Part shown: positions 1 to 11,157 of the stretch, one piece after another | Numbering within the stretch: position 1 is the first letter of the stretch | How the letters are laid out: the number at the start of each line of letters is the position of its first letter | NCBI RefSeq assembly: GCF_024139115.2 | Contig: NC_085141.1 | Span: forward strand, 39,748,120-39,812,119 | Reading direction: 5' to 3' | DNA: 64,000 nucleotides | Source: Armigeres subalbatus | Taxonomy: Eukaryota > Arthropoda > Insecta > Diptera > Culicidae | The notes under the pieces: model-generated | What the model was told of the DNA's origin: nothing | Seen by the model: the letters and a program-made list of their open reading frames with translations, nothing else | Databases searched by the model: none | Made by a program: the position numbers and the translations under genes

Positions 1-2
1 TC

Positions 3-887
3 GCCCTTGAATTTGAATGGCCAATTATGTACCGCCTTGAGACTCCTACCCGCTTCGTGTCGCTCCTGGCCAAATGTGTTCCGTTCTCGCTGCAATAGTT
101 GTATTAGCAGTTCATCTCTCAATTGTTCTGTTGTCTGGTTACTACTCGTCATAGCACGACCGGGGTGGTATGCTGGCGGAGGTGTTCCCATTGGAAGCGA
201 CGTATTCCTTCCTAGGTTTGAGAGATTAACTGCTACTGCTCTTCCTCTTCCTCTTCCAGCTCGAATTGGCGAACTTGTTGCCGGTATGAAGTTGATATTC
301 ATCAGTTCGTCGTTGTTGTGTTTGCTCCTTGCGCCTGTATTTGTAATAGTCTGCCGAGCTGCTTTCTGTTGGTTCTGTTCCGTCTCTGGGGAAATGAGAG
401 TGTTCTGATGTTGTTGGTACTCTAGTGATCCTGCGCCATCCACACGTTGAAACTGTTGCTCACTGCTGCTATCTACAACTGAATTTCCAAGTCGTTCACT
501 GATGTCTTCTATCACGAACTTCACTTGCATTGACACCGACGCGTGAATATCGATCATGTTCTCCGGAGGTTTCACGATTGACAGACGATCTCGATAGTGA
601 ATCATTCGAGATCTTGACTGAATGAGAAAATCTGTGTTGCGTTTCTTAAGTGCTGTCTCAACCATTGGAATCAGCAGTTTAACTTGCTGTTCACAACGTT
701 TAATGTTTAAGTCTGGCGCTAAAGCATGCTCAGACGATGTGTGTTTTATGTTGATAGCAAACTCTTGCTGCATGAGTTCTCTCAGCTTCGTTGCTTTAAT
801 TCTGCGCGTCGCAGATGTTGGTTGGTCGCTTCTTCGCAGAGCCAACTCATAATTGAGTTCCTCATCACTGAGGTATAATGGATCCAT
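3..887 (-). CDS. gag: gag polyprotein (5' part) of an LTR retrotransposon, probably Ty3/gypsy; runs off the window
   Basis: An uninterrupted minus-strand frame of 295 codons starts at ATG 887-885 and runs off the left edge, so its C-terminus is not visible. The N-terminus reads MDPLYLSDEELNYELALR, an acidic leader followed by basic helices, as in insect retrotransposon Gag proteins. A Gly-Arg-rich stretch (RAGRGRGRAV) follows near residue 225, a likely RNA-binding segment. Gag would form the nucleocapsid-like particle that packages element RNA. Upstream on the same strand lie a primer-binding-like site (981-998) and a long LTR-like region, the expected order LTR-PBS-gag. No frameshift or stop is present, so this copy may be younger than most elements here. 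The gypsy assignment is inference from the leader and primer site; BEL/Pao is the alternative. Confidence 0.68.
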   Translation of the reverse strand, partial: MDPLYLSDEELNYELALRRSDQPTSATRRIKATKLRELMQQEFAINIKHTSSEHALAPDLNIKRCEQQVKLLIPMVETALKKRNTDFLIQSRSRMIHYRDRLSIVKPPENMIDIHASVSMQVKFVIEDISERLGNSVVDSSSEQQFQRVDGAGSLEYQQHQNTLISPETEQNQQKAARQTITNTGARSKHNNDELMNINFIPATSSPIRAGRGRGRAVAVNLSNLGRNTSLPMGTPPPAYHPGRAMTSSNQTTEQLRDELLIQLLQRERNTFGQERHEAGRSLKAVHNWPFKFKG

Positions 888-980
888 ACTGTCTAAGTGT
901 CTTCAACACGAAAATTTAGCCAAAATGGACAAAAGAACTGAATTCCCACAAATTTTAAATACTAATTAATGCTACGAGTT

Positions 981-998
981 CGTTTTGGTTGGGCGCCA
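981..998 (-). promoter_or_regulatory. primer-binding site of the minus-strand LTR element
   Basis: On the minus strand the sequence TGGCGCCCAACCAAAACG lies just inside the presumed LTR end and about 95 bases upstream of the gag ATG. TGGCGCCC is the usual start of a primer site matching a tRNA 3' end in gypsy elements and retroviruses; the exact tRNA was not determined. Confidence 0.65.
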
Positions 999-999
999 A

Positions 1000-2210
1000 T
1001 GTTAGATTCGTCCTTGTCAGAGGGCAAAGAGCAAGGATCGGACCGGCTAACAAACATAAAAACGCCTCAATTCATGAAAAGCTGTGTGCAAACATTTTAT
1101 TTTCCTCGTTTGATCTACTCCTTTAACAGGGTTGTTTACTTTTTCCCCATCTCTTAACTTCTACCCTTCATGCCTGCTAACCGTCTACGCTTCCTTCCTT
1201 CTTTTTTTCTTTCACACCATTCCCCCCTTTTTTCCCATCACGGGGCTACTCACGAGCACTGCTCTCTTCAAACCAAATCTTCCCTTTTACACGGCCAAGC
1301 GCTGCTTCGCGAACCCGCGGATCACTACCACCGGTTCTTGCTTCCGGAAGTACTGGTTGGGGAGGGGGAGGCGGCCTGCCGACTAGTCCACACCTTAGAT
1401 CGCTCCTACGACCGTGCCTTGGAGCACTTTCGACCGCACGTTGACTCAAACGAAGCCAAAACCAGAAACAAGAGCCTCCTAGTGGAGGCTCTCTTGGTCG
1501 GAATTTCGACTCCGTTCGATTCTTCCGGTGAAATTTGGACACCTTGGAGCGTGAACAGCGCCCTCAGACTCAAGCCTTTTCTTTCCGGATTATCCGCTTC
1601 GCTGCCTGCGTTTTCTGCCTTGATTCGCTCACTTGGCTATGCGAAGCCTTGCTTCTTACGTTCGGTGCTGTTGCCCCACCCGAGTTCGCTGCTTTTGCCT
1701 TTTTTGGCGCTACTTTTGCCTGCTTAGCTTATCCGATTGCACCGATCCGGACGGTTAACCCTTTGCCTCAATTTATGTTGTTCCTTCATGCGCTTTCTTG
1801 CGGCAGCAAAGAGCTAACGCCTTTTCTACCGATCGTAGGGGGTCTTATTTCGAGGACAATCGATTTTAACGTTTATATAACGCACCGCTTCGTCTTTGCG
1901 AACACGTTGGCCTTCACTATGTTTTCGCACTGGCCACTAGCAACGGCAAGATAATCCAGGCCTTCACGGGGTGCTCCTTCGGTGCGGCGAGCGTGGCAGA
2001 CGAACTCACTCTGTCTTCTTTGCTATTTTGTTGCAGCTGGCGGTCCAAGTGGGTGGCAAACGGAAACGACGTTTTTTCGCTGTGTTGGTTGTGACCGCCA
2101 AGATAATTCTGTTCTCCTGTTTTGTTTTCAAACCCAGTGACCCTTGCAGCACAATATTATGTGGTAAGTGTTCACTTTTACTTTAGGGTTTGTTTTTGTT
2201 TTAGTTTTAG
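1000..2210 (-). repeat. presumed 5' LTR of the minus-strand gypsy-like element (outer border uncertain)
   Basis: The internal border is placed at 1000, where TGTTAG on the plus strand (the inverted LTR end) abuts the primer site. On the minus strand a TATA-like TTATATAAACG lies at about 1870-1880 and an AATAAA-type signal near 1100, consistent with one LTR carrying promoter and polyadenylation signals. The second LTR is outside the window, so the outer border near 2.2 kb is a guess. Plus-strand open frames at 1170-1954 look like chance frames in the LTR. Confidence 0.5.
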
Positions 2211-2483
2211 TTTGCACACATAAAAAAAATCAATCAATAAACTTCAAAATACGAACGTAACAACAAGATGACACACATCTTTTCTTTCCACCGTTGTATC
2301 TATTTGACAGCTTGTTTTGAAACTGATTCTACCGCTTTCCAAAACTATATTTTCATCAAAATGTATAGAAATCATAAACTGTTACTATAGTTTTTATGAG
2401 TAGCCGTTCGATAACTGCAAAATGTTTACTTTTCAGTTAACGAATGCCGTTCGATAACTGCAACGCATTCTAGACGTCAAACG

Positions 2484-2650
2484 TGTTGAAGATCAAGTAG
2501 GCGACCTATTAGAAAATAATCAAGCAAGCGATGAATTATCACAGTAGCTGTCAATACAGGAGGAGCAAATAAATTCTTTCATTCTTTGTTCAGACGTTAA
2601 ACAGATAACATGTCTTTTAATGCGATCTACGACAACTCTAATGTCCAAGA
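2484..2650 (+). repeat. copia 5' LTR (167 bp)
   Basis: Runs from TGTTGAAG to TCCAAGA and is base-for-base identical to 6660-6826. It contains AATAAA (about 2569-2574), a plausible polyadenylation signal. The end is not the canonical CA, but the target duplication fixes both borders. Confidence 0.93.
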
Positions 2651-2664
2651 GGTTATGGGCCTAT
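2651..2664 (+). promoter_or_regulatory. copia primer-binding site
   Basis: GGTTATGGGCCTAT directly follows the 5' LTR. It resembles the initiator-tRNA-Met internal-fragment primer site known for Drosophila copia (established knowledge); the match was judged by eye. Confidence 0.7.
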
Positions 2665-2718
2665 GAACAGTTGAACATTTTTTTTTTCAAGAATCACTAA
2701 AGCTAACCGGTCGAAACT

Positions 2719-4881
2719 TTGGGTGAGCTCAAGATAGACGCCAACAAGGTCATTTTGGAGCGCCTGAACAACGCCAACTATGAGAGCTGGAGATTCAGAA
2801 CTGAAATGTTGCTGATTAGAGAATCGTTATGGAAGTTTATTTCGGAACAAGCGCCTGAACCAATAACCACCGACTGGAAGTCTGGGGACGATCGGGCAAG
2901 GGCCACTATCGCGTTATTTGTTGAAGATAGTCAACATTCAATCATTTTCAATTGCAAGAGCGCAAAAGAAACATGGGAAGCTTTGAGAAAGCACCATCAA
3001 AACGCGTCGTTAACATCGAAGGTCACTATACTCAAACGAATTTGTCAAATAGAATACCGAAATGGAGACAGTATGGAACAACATATTCAAGCTATGGAAT
3101 TACTGTTCTCTCGTTCATCAAACGCTGGTCAAAAACTAGATGCGCCACTTATGGTAGCCATGGTTTTGAGGAGTTTGCCTGACACGTATGATACTTTGAC
3201 GACGGCGTTAGAAAGTCGCTCGGACAATGAGCTCACGATGGAACTTGTGAAAGTAAAACTTATCGACGAATCTTTAAAGCGCTCCAGATGTATTAGCATT
3301 GGGGAGTCCATTTTGAAGATTGAAACCGGCAAGAAAAGAATTCTGTGCCATTTTTGCAACAAACCTGGTCATATCAAGAAAGAATGTCCATTGCTACAGC
3401 GTCAAGTTCATAATCGAAATCCTGATATTCGTCAAACCAATCATATCAAGAAACCAAAGCCAAAAGCTCGTGTAGTCCATGAAGAATACGATGGTCAACC
3501 GTTCTGTTTTGCAATTGTTAATCAAGAAACTGCTAAGAATTTTTGGGTCGTTGATTCCGGAGCTAGTTGCCATATGTGTAGTGAATTGGATTTTTTCAAA
3601 GACTATCAAAAAATTACTGGAATGACCGTTACATTGGCAGATGGTAATGAAGCTGCAGTAGCTGGAAGAGGCAGTGGTACTCTGGTTTGTATGGATGATG
3701 CACAAAATCGAAATGAGGTAAAGCTTACAGAAGTATTACATGTACCAAAGCTGGATGCACATCTGGTTTCTGTTGGAAGACTTACCGAAAAAGGTGCAGA
3801 TGTTCTGTTCACTGAAAATACTTGCAAAATTATGAAAAATGGAAGAATCGCTGCTGTTGCAAGTAAGAAAGATGTATTATATCGTTTACATATCCTGGAG
3901 AGAAAGGCACTAAGGGCTAATATGGGACACCCTGATAACTGCATTCATGAATGGCACAAGAAATTAGGACATCTGGACTCGGAAGCTATAAAGAAGTTAG
4001 TACGAGACAACCTTGCAACTGGAATTCAAATAAGAAAATGTAGTATTGACGAGAAATGTGAATGTTGCTTAGAGGGGAAGCTGTCTAGGTTACCATTTCC
4101 AAAAACCGTTGGTGAACAATCAAAGAAAATGCTTGATGTAGTACACACGGATGTTTGTGGTCCCATGAAGACTATTTCGCCTGGCGGAGTTCGATATTTT
4201 ATGACGATGATAGATGACCACACGAGATTTACGAAAGTATATTTTCTGAAACGAAAAGATGAAGTACCAGAGAAGATCCAGGAGTACGTGCAGATGACGG
4301 AAACACGTTTTGGGAGAATTCCGACCATTATTCGTTCAGATTCAGGAGGAGAGTACAAATCGAAACATCTTGGTCGGTACTATCGTAGCAAAGGGATAAC
4401 CCCACAGTATACAACAGCATACAGTCCTCAGCAGAATGGAACTGCAGAAAGGAAAAATAGAACTCTCGTCGAAATGGCACGTTGCATGTTAATTCAAGCT
4501 AGAGTGAATGTACGTTTCTGGGCTGAAGCTGTCAATACGGCTGCTTATCTACAAAATCTACTACCAACAAGAGCAATCAAGTTAACTCCATACGAAGCAT
4601 GGTTTGGGAGAAAACCGGATCTGAAGCATGTTCGTGTTTTCGGAAGTCAAGCTTATGTGCATATACCTGACCAGAAAAGGACAAAGCTGGACTCCAAAGC
4701 TTTGAAACTTACTTTCATGGGTTATGCGGATTCACAGAAAGCATATCGTTTTGTGGATTTATCAACAAACAAACTCACATTCAGCAGAGATGTACGTTTT
4801 ATTGATGATGGAAAATTACTACAAAAACAAACAGAGAAGATTTCAGAAAATTCAGAAAAGATAGAATTTGAGCTGCTCTGA
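2719..4881 (+). pseudogene. gag-pol: copia gag-protease-integrase frame (720 codons, start codon lost)
   Basis: This frame encodes, in order: a Gag domain with the copia-type ANYESWRFRTEMLL motif; a CCHC zinc knuckle (CHFCNKPGHIKKEC, about residues 210-223); an aspartic protease with DSGA at 279-282; a His/Cys integrase zinc region; and an integrase core with DVCGP (D478), RSDSGGEY (D541) and TAERKNR (E577). The last two acidic residues are 35 apart, giving a DD35E core. The first in-frame codon aligned with Gag starts is TTG (2719), apparently a mutated ATG. The frame ends at a stop caused by a one-base shift near 4870. The shifted frame continues with an acidic Ser-rich linker to about 5034. 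All catalytic residues of protease and integrase are intact. Confidence 0.9.
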
Positions 4882-5088
4882 AGTGCATGAAGAGCAAAAT
4901 CCTGAAAACGTATCGTTGAATTCTGAACAAAATATCGATGAGGATGATTGTTTCCTAGATGCTAGTGAGGGAGAGTCAAGCTCTAGCAGTGAAAGCGAAG
5001 AGGATGCTCCTGCAATCAATATTTTAATTATTTAATTATTTTAAGAAGATCTGAACGAAGTACACAAAGAAAAATTCCTAACCGTTAA

Positions 5089-5916
5089 ATGATTGGTATG
5101 GCGAAATGTCAATTCCCAGAGCCTCGTTCCTACAAGGAAGCTGTTGAAGGTCCAGAAGCTGAATTATGGAAATGCGCTATAAATGAAGAGTTACAGTCAC
5201 TGCAAAAGAATAAAACATGGGAACTAGTATTAATTCCACCTGATCGCAAAACTATAGGTTGTAAGTGGATTTTCAAACGCAAGTTAGATGAAAACGGAAA
5301 TGTAGCCCGCTACAAAGCACGATTAGTGGCACAAGGGTTTACGCAGAAGTTCGGAACCGATTATGACGAAGTTTTTGCTCCTGTCGTGAAGATGATAACA
5401 TTTCGAACGCTCCTATCAATAGCTGTGCAACGAAATTTGCTAATCAAACATGCAGATGTAAAAACTGCTTATCTCAATGGTCAACTTGAGGAGTCAGTCT
5501 ACATGCGTCAGCCACCCGGCTGTGTAATTGGTGATAAGAACTATGTATGCCGTCTACAGAAGGGTCTTTACGGATTGAAACAGTCTGCAAGAATTTGGAA
5601 CAAAACGCTAGACAAAGTACTCTCAAAAATGAATTTTAAGCCTTCTGTGAATGATTCTTGTTTGTACGTTAGACATCGAAAAGGAAAAACTGCATATTTA
5701 TCCGTATACGTAGATGATTTCATTGTAGTATGTGAAACTGAAGACGAATACAAAGAAATAATAGAAACCCTGAATCAAAGTTTTGAAGTGACATCACTTG
5801 GAGACATGAAATATTTTCTGGGACTACAAGTTACACGTGAAAACGAACATATTACCTTGCATCAAAAATCATATATATATGGAGTTGCTGTCACGTTTCG
5901 GCATGGACGATGCTAA
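5089..5916 (+). pseudogene. pol: copia reverse transcriptase fragment
   Basis: The protein shows copia RT landmarks: KTWELVLIPP, GCKWIFKRKLDENG, YKARLVAQGF, DVKTAYLNG, KGLYGLKQS and the active-site box YVDDF (residues 207-211). It would copy element RNA into cDNA. Upstream it is cut off from the integrase frame by stops at about 5034 and 5086-5088; the basic linker RRSERSTQRKIPNR lies just before the latter. Downstream a frameshift near 5880 breaks the frame after HQKSYIYG. Sequence resuming in another frame (5880-6050) restores the connection domain. Confidence 0.9.
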
Positions 5917-6135
5917 ACAATCAAAGATTCCTTTGGATCCAAGCCACCTACAACCAAAGGAGGAGGAAGAGGAACTGCCGAATAATAATCAATATGCAAG
6001 CCTAATTGGAGAGGATTGTTGTATGTGGCTATCAATACTCGTCCTGATATAGCAGTAGCAGTTTCAATCTTAGGAAGAAAAACCAGTCGACCAACGCAAT
6101 CCGATTGGGTGGAGGTAAAATAGATTCTAAGATAT

Positions 6136-6723
6136 TTGAAAGGTACAATTGATTACGAATTGCATCTTGGCGGCAATACATCTCCATTGGAAGTTTTTGT
6201 GGATGCCGACTGGGCTGGAGATGCCAGAGACAGGAAATCAACGTCCGGATACTTATTCAGATACGCTGGAGGAATGATCGCCTGGTGCTCCAGAAAGCAG
6301 GACAACGTTACACTAAGCAGCACGGAAGCAGAATATGTGACTTTGGCAGAAAGTTGTAAGGAGTTAAATTGGATATTACGTCTTTTTGATGATCTTGGAA
6401 TCACTACCAAACTACCAATAAGAATATATGAAGACAATCAAAGTTGCATCAAACAAATTGGCGCAGCAAGTATTAATCGTAAATCTAAACATGTCGAAAC
6501 TAAACACCACTTAGTACGACAATTAAAGCAAGAAGGAATAATCGATCCAGTGTATCTTTCAACCGATGAAATGATTGCAGATATGCTGACGAAACCTTTG
6601 CAGTATATCAAGCTATCACGTTTTAGACAAGCTGCTGGAATACATCCATCGAGGAGGAGTGTTGAAGATCAAGTAGGCGACCTATTAGAAAATAATCAAG
6701 CAAGCGATGAATTATCACAGTAG
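6136..6723 (+). pseudogene. pol: copia RNase H fragment, stop inside the 3' LTR
   Basis: Contains VDADWAGD (first catalytic Asp), STEAEYV (catalytic Glu), YEDNQSC (Asp) and a C-terminal region ending in DMLTKPL, the usual copia RNase H order. A frameshift near 6012 and a TAG at 6121-6123 separate it from RT; codons before the TAG still read VSILGRKTSRPTQSDWVEVK. The stop lies about 60 bases inside the LTR, so the LTR doubles as coding sequence for the last residues. Confidence 0.88.
6651..6659 (+). promoter_or_regulatory. copia polypurine tract
   Basis: GAGGAGGAG immediately precedes the TGTTG start of the 3' LTR, the place where plus-strand priming occurs in LTR elements. Confidence 0.7.
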
Positions 6724-6826
6724 CTGTCAATACAGGAGGAGCAAATAAATTCTTTCATTCTTTGTTCAGACGTTAAACAGATAACATGTCTTTTAATGCG
6801 ATCTACGACAACTCTAATGTCCAAGA
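6660..6826 (+). repeat. copia 3' LTR (167 bp)
   Basis: Identical to 2484-2650 over the full length and followed by the target duplication AAACG. Confidence 0.93.
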
Positions 6827-7268
6827 AAACGGTTGTCAATCGACGTCAGATGCAATATAAGTGCATCTAAATGTGCAGGTGCAGCGCAATGCAGCTGCCA
6901 TTGAGTTTGAAATCAGTTTGAAGTTTAGCGGTCTGATAACTGCAAAACTGTTGCAACTATCGAATTGCAGTTAAAAAGCATTGCAGTTAAATGACTTGCA
7001 GTTATCGAACGTCTACTGTATTACACAATATTTACCGTATTTTTTAAATAAATTGTGAATTCGCGTCAGCAGTTCATTCATCGATATGAAAACGTCATAT
7101 TTTTCCAATTCTTTGTATAGGAATTTCGGCAGAAATATGCGAGTTCTTGCAAATATTCCGCAGGACAATTATTTCTGCGGACATTAATCACTCTATTCTA
7201 TGGTTTGGGGTGATTTCAGTGGAAACGGCACTGATCGTTTAATTCATTTGGACACTTCAAGACAAAAT

Positions 7269-7477
7269 TTTCAAAACGACATATCTGCCTTTGTAAACAA
7301 AGATTCAAACGACGATTTGACGAATCTGATAGCTCTCCCACGCAAACCAACACCATGAGCAGGTAGCGGAAACCTTCACCTACCTATTGGTGGTGTTCGT
7401 TTGCGTGGGAGAGCAATCAGATTCGTTAAATCGTCGTTTGAATCTTTGTTTACAAAAGCAGATAAATCGTTTTGAAA
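7269..7477. repeat. fold-back element, ~87-bp arms
   Basis: The left arm (7269-7354) and right arm (7390-7477) are inverted copies with a few mismatches, around a ~35-base loop. A related single arm is present at 46,990-47,080. Outer target duplications were not found, so it may be the centre of a larger degraded palindromic MITE. Confidence 0.75.
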
Positions 7478-7627
7478 TTTTTTTTTGAAAATCCGATCGC
7501 AAATCTCCAAATTCTACTGGAGATAAATCGAGTCCGATGCAAAAGCAGTACGAGCAGTACAACACTTTTGCACACACCGGAGTCACTCACCACATGCATG
7601 GTGATGAATCAAACCCGAAGCTACTGC

Positions 7628-7880
7628 CACAGAGAAACAGACGTCTCACTTAGAACAATATGCAATCAAAATCATCGTCACGGAGGCATTATCGCCCAGT
7701 GCTAAATGCAGTGTGTGTGGCCAAACGGCAACCAGATGGCGGTAGTGTGCAAACGTCTAACACAAGCAAATCCGATGGAAGCGCCATCGGTGCCCGATTG
7801 ACCACCTACAAAAATTTGAATTCACCGTTTAAAAGGTGAACGATTGAACAAGTGTTGAGTGAGACGTCTGTTTCTCTGTG
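7628..7880. mobile_element. MITE, 253 bp, 22-bp perfect inverted ends
   Basis: The ends are perfect inverted copies beginning CACAGAGAAACAGACGTCTC. Flanks CTACTGC and CTAATGC (6 of 7 match) may be the target duplication. It has no coding capacity. A second copy with very similar ends is at 30,062-30,325. Superfamily not assigned. Confidence 0.75.
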
Positions 7881-8400
7881 CTAATGCAGTACGAATAAAT
7901 ACGAAACATATTCATACAGGATTCACTCGTCAGCTTTGGGAAGATATAGGCATTTTGTGCGGTTCATTCGGGATGCACCGTTTATCGTTATTCTCCGATT
8001 CCTTTCGCTAAATATGAGTGAATGTGAGAGACTTGATGCGATTTCCAGTAACCCTGGAGAGAAGTTAGAAGTGAGAAATAAGGAGTTAGAAGTGGATTGT
8101 GAAAAATGAGTAAAAAGAAGCGAAAAGTAAGGTCCGGGGAACGAGAAATAAGAAGCGAGATTCTTCCTTTTTTCTTCTTCCTTTATCTCTCCATTCACTT
8201 TTCACTACTCAAACTCAACATCTCGCTTATCACCTACCAATTATCATCTCTCATTTATCACTCCTTGCTTCTGTTAATGTCACTACTCACATCCTTCGTC
8301 ACACTTCGCAACTATCATTTTTCATTTTTCACCACTCTTCTCAGTTCTCATTTCTCACTTTCCACTACTCACATGTTACTGCACACATCTCACTATTCAG

Positions 8401-8628
8401 GGTCTGTCTCATTTGGAGAATTGATCTTAAAAGTGACAGTTAGAAAATTAGAAAATCAGCCGGTCATAAGAATGGCTGGTGCTACCCAGCAATTCCAATA
8501 AGACATCGATGTAAAATGATTCGATATCTGTCAAAAGTAATCTTGCTCTGCGAGCAGGGTTTTTCGATAATTATTGAAATGCCACTTTTAACTTTAACTT
8601 AAGTTTTATTTTCCAAATGAGACAGACC
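8401..8628. mobile_element. MITE, 228 bp, ends GGTCTGTCTCATTTGGA
   Basis: GGTCTGTCTCATTTGGA at the left and its inverse at the right enclose 228 bases without coding content. It sits in TTCTCACT-rich low-complexity sequence (8.15-8.69 kb), which makes a target duplication hard to recognise. Confidence 0.65.
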
Positions 8629-9321
8629 TCAATACTTACTTCCGTTTTTCAGTACTCGCTTCTCACTCTCCCTCTCACTCTTCTCGCTGTTATATTCTGT
8701 TATATCATTCGGGTCTGCAAAGTTAGCCCTTTCGAACCAATGTGTCTGTTACCAACATTGAAGAAACTATATTGTAAATCTCTGTTAGAAGATAAAAGAA
8801 CGAGAACGAGAACGAGAACGAGGATATTGCGAAAAATTAAATACAAGTGGAAAGTGTAGAGAACGATTTAGATAGTTGATTCTGTAATTGATTGTATAAC
8901 TGATTGTTAACATAGAGACTGTGGAAGTTAACGTTTGTGGAAGATAGATACAGTGGAAGTTGGAATTGAGTCCCTTCGGCCGCGTTCAATGACCTTGGTA
9001 GCTAAGCTGCGTCATTAGGAAGTACGGTGCACTAATATAGTATTGGTGACGCGCGGAAGTTTATCGTTTCAAATTGTTGAGTGGTTTGGCAATTCATCAA
9101 GCTACGAGCGGAGCAGAAGTAACCGAAGTGTACGGCGGAGCTACGCAAGCGATATCAGTAACCTGGACATCGGACAACGTGCATTCGTCTTATCACAAAG
9201 GAAGTTGCGCTCAGGACATCACGGGTTGCATTGTGAAAACTTGGATTGGAAGGTAGAATTCGCAGAAGGCTTTTTTAAAGACCAGTCTGGACGCAGGTAG
9301 AATAAGCCAAGATGGCGTTGT

Positions 9322-10240
9322 ATGGACCCTTACGTACCTGGTACTAGTTTTGCGAACTATGTTGAACGTTTAGAATATTTCTTCTCGTCCAATGAAATCC
9401 AAGATAACCGTAAAGAAGACATTTTCATGAGTTTGTGCGGTATGATGGTTTTCGATGAACTCAAATTGCCTTTTCCCGCGACCGACTTGAAGACTCTCTC
9501 ATATGCGGAGATAAGAAAAAAATTAAAAGAAAGATTCGACAAGGTTGAATCAAAGATACTGTTGAGATATAAATTTCGTTGTAGAAGGGCCATGGAGAAA
9601 ATGGTGAAAACTTCATACTTGCTGTAAAATTATTAGCAGATGCGTGTGATTTTGGACAGTTTTCGTGACACTGCTATTACTGATCAATTAGTTTTTAGAA
9701 TATATAACAAAGAACTACAGCGCCGCTTACTTAACGAAGATGATTTAGTGGTATAGATTATAAAAAGTTTTGATATGGCGAATGTTAAATCAATAAACAT
9801 GAATGAGAAATCGTCCGTGAATTCTGTTAAATATCGGCTTGGTAGGAAACTCTACGATGACCAACGGGAACGCAGCAGAAGTTGGCCAAGAGGTCGGAAT
9901 TATTATAATAAAAGAAATACGCGTGCATATTACGATAATAGAGACAACAATAATGAGAGAGAAGTATCTAAATCTAACCAGAGCTATTCAGGTCGTGGTC
10001 GGTATGCAAATTTTGTCTGCAATTTTTGTAGAATGAAATGACATATCCAGAAGCATTGTTTCCGTTTCAAACAACAGAACCAAAAAAGTAGTGTAAACTT
10101 TGTAGAAGAAGAAACTAGCCCTGAAAACCTACACGATTACTTAAAAAAACTGAAGTTTGAATACGATAGCGACAGCGAGGAAGATGAAGATTGCCATCGG
10201 GTCACATATCATCTCGGCTCACAAGGGGCATGTGAATCTA
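9322..10240 (+). pseudogene. gag: gypsy-like gag, frameshifted
   Basis: The start MDPYVPGTSFANYVERLEYFF and following helices (RKEDIFMSLCG, LKERFDKVESKI) resemble the capsid of insect gypsy-like Gag proteins. A frameshift near 9596 breaks the capsid; the other frame continues ILAVKLLADACDFGQF. Stops occur at about 9756 and 10,039. The RNA-binding part has an Arg/Tyr-rich tract and a broken zinc knuckle: CNFCRMK, a stop, then HIQKHC. An acidic tail ends near 10,240. It would have been the particle protein; as read it is dead. Confidence 0.6.
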
Positions 10241-10579
10241 CCAGTGAAAACCGGACTCAGGCGTAATATGACGCTCCGGTCTGATGTGCACGATATCCGA
10301 CCACAAGAGACTAATCCTACAAGCAACTCCGAACATGAACGAATCCCGGTGCTTGGGCATACACCCGGTTCAACAAAAGAAGATCGACCTAGAGGCTTGA
10401 AAAGGAGGATGGGGAGTATCGAAGGCGAAGAAGAGTTTATAGGATTTCCTTCAACCAGCGATGTTCCACCACCCACGATAAGTGAATTGCATCCAAAAAA
10501 GTTGCGGTCTGAAGACAAACCGCATTCGAATTGTGAATTGAGAAAATCTAAAGAAAGTGAAAAAGAAAATATCCAATAA
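10157..10579 (+). other. reading frame resembling a pol C-terminal tail
   Basis: This 140-codon frame overlaps the end of gag in another frame. It is rich in Pro, Ser, Lys and Glu (EHERIPVLGHTPG, KEDRPRGLKRRMG), like the poorly conserved tail after integrase in gypsy elements. If so, protease to integrase was removed by an internal deletion. The assignment is weak; it may also be a chance frame. Confidence 0.3.
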
Positions 10580-10730
10580 TGATTATATTTACCCTCAATG
10601 AATTTAAGAAAAAAAAAAATTTGTTTCTAATAATTTATTTTATTACTGAAGTGCTGTCGAAATGCATGAATATGTTTTAAATTAATAGGCAAATCTGATG
10701 TTAAGTCGAATTAAAGATATGTATGATATA

Positions 10731-11157
10731 CAGTAATATCCCGATTTTATCACCCCCTGGTGAATTTTGGGGTGATAACCCTGTTCACCCTGTATGTGAC
10801 AAAATTGGAAAAAAAAATTTTTCATTTTTTTAATTTATTCCACAAATATGAATCATTTTATGCCTTGGAAAGGCCAAATGCGTGAACGGTACCCGTTATT
10901 TCTTGTCGAAATTGCTTACAGAATATTTCCCAGGTACTCAGTCTTTCGTTAAAAACTACAGGCGGTGAAAGTTATTTCATGAAAATCAATGCTGTTTTTG
11001 GTATTATTTACGAAAATAAAAAGAATGACAAAAATTTTTGGGGTGACAAAATCGGGTCGAAAACGTGACAAAATCGGGACGTGATAAAATCGGGTCGAAA
11101 ACGTGATAAAATCAGGGGTAGACAAAATCGGGGAGTGACAAAATCGGGTCAACACTG
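10731..11157. mobile_element. Tc1/pogo-like MITE, 427 bp, TA target
   Basis: Ends CAGTAATATCCCGATTTTAT and the inverse of CAGTGTTGACCCGATTTTGT are flanked by TA (10,729-10,730 and 11,158-11,159). The right part has five imperfect repeats of TGACAAAATCGGG (11,040-11,150), i.e. the terminal motif amplified inside the element. Confidence 0.75.

Larger units (their letters stand above)
2484..6826 (+). mobile_element. full-length Ty1/copia retrotransposon with identical LTRs
   Basis: The element is 4,343 bp, bounded by two identical 167-bp LTRs and flanked by the 5-bp duplication AAACG (2479-2483 and 6827-6831). The order is LTR, primer site, gag-protease-integrase, RT, RNase H, purine tract, LTR; integrase before RT is diagnostic of copia. 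Despite perfect LTRs, the coding region has a lost start codon, at least three frameshifts and three in-frame stops, so it is not autonomous as read. It sits inside an older MITE. Confidence 0.95.
2396..7018. mobile_element. pogo/Tc1-like MITE split by a copia insertion
   Basis: The left end carries GTTCGATAACTGCAA (about 2405-2419) and the right end carries its inverse, TTGCAGTTATCGAACG, ending in CTACTG then TA at 7019-7020. Further copies of the motif occur inside both halves (2448-2462 and 6930-7000). TA target sites and CAGT-type ends fit the Tc1/pogo group. The copia element at 2484-6826 lies inside, so the MITE landed first. There is no coding capacity outside the copia. Confidence 0.6.

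Noticed and set aside
1170..1954. Plus-strand frames of 139-185 codons
   Set aside because: They lie in the presumed LTR of the minus-strand element, overlap each other and resemble no protein family.
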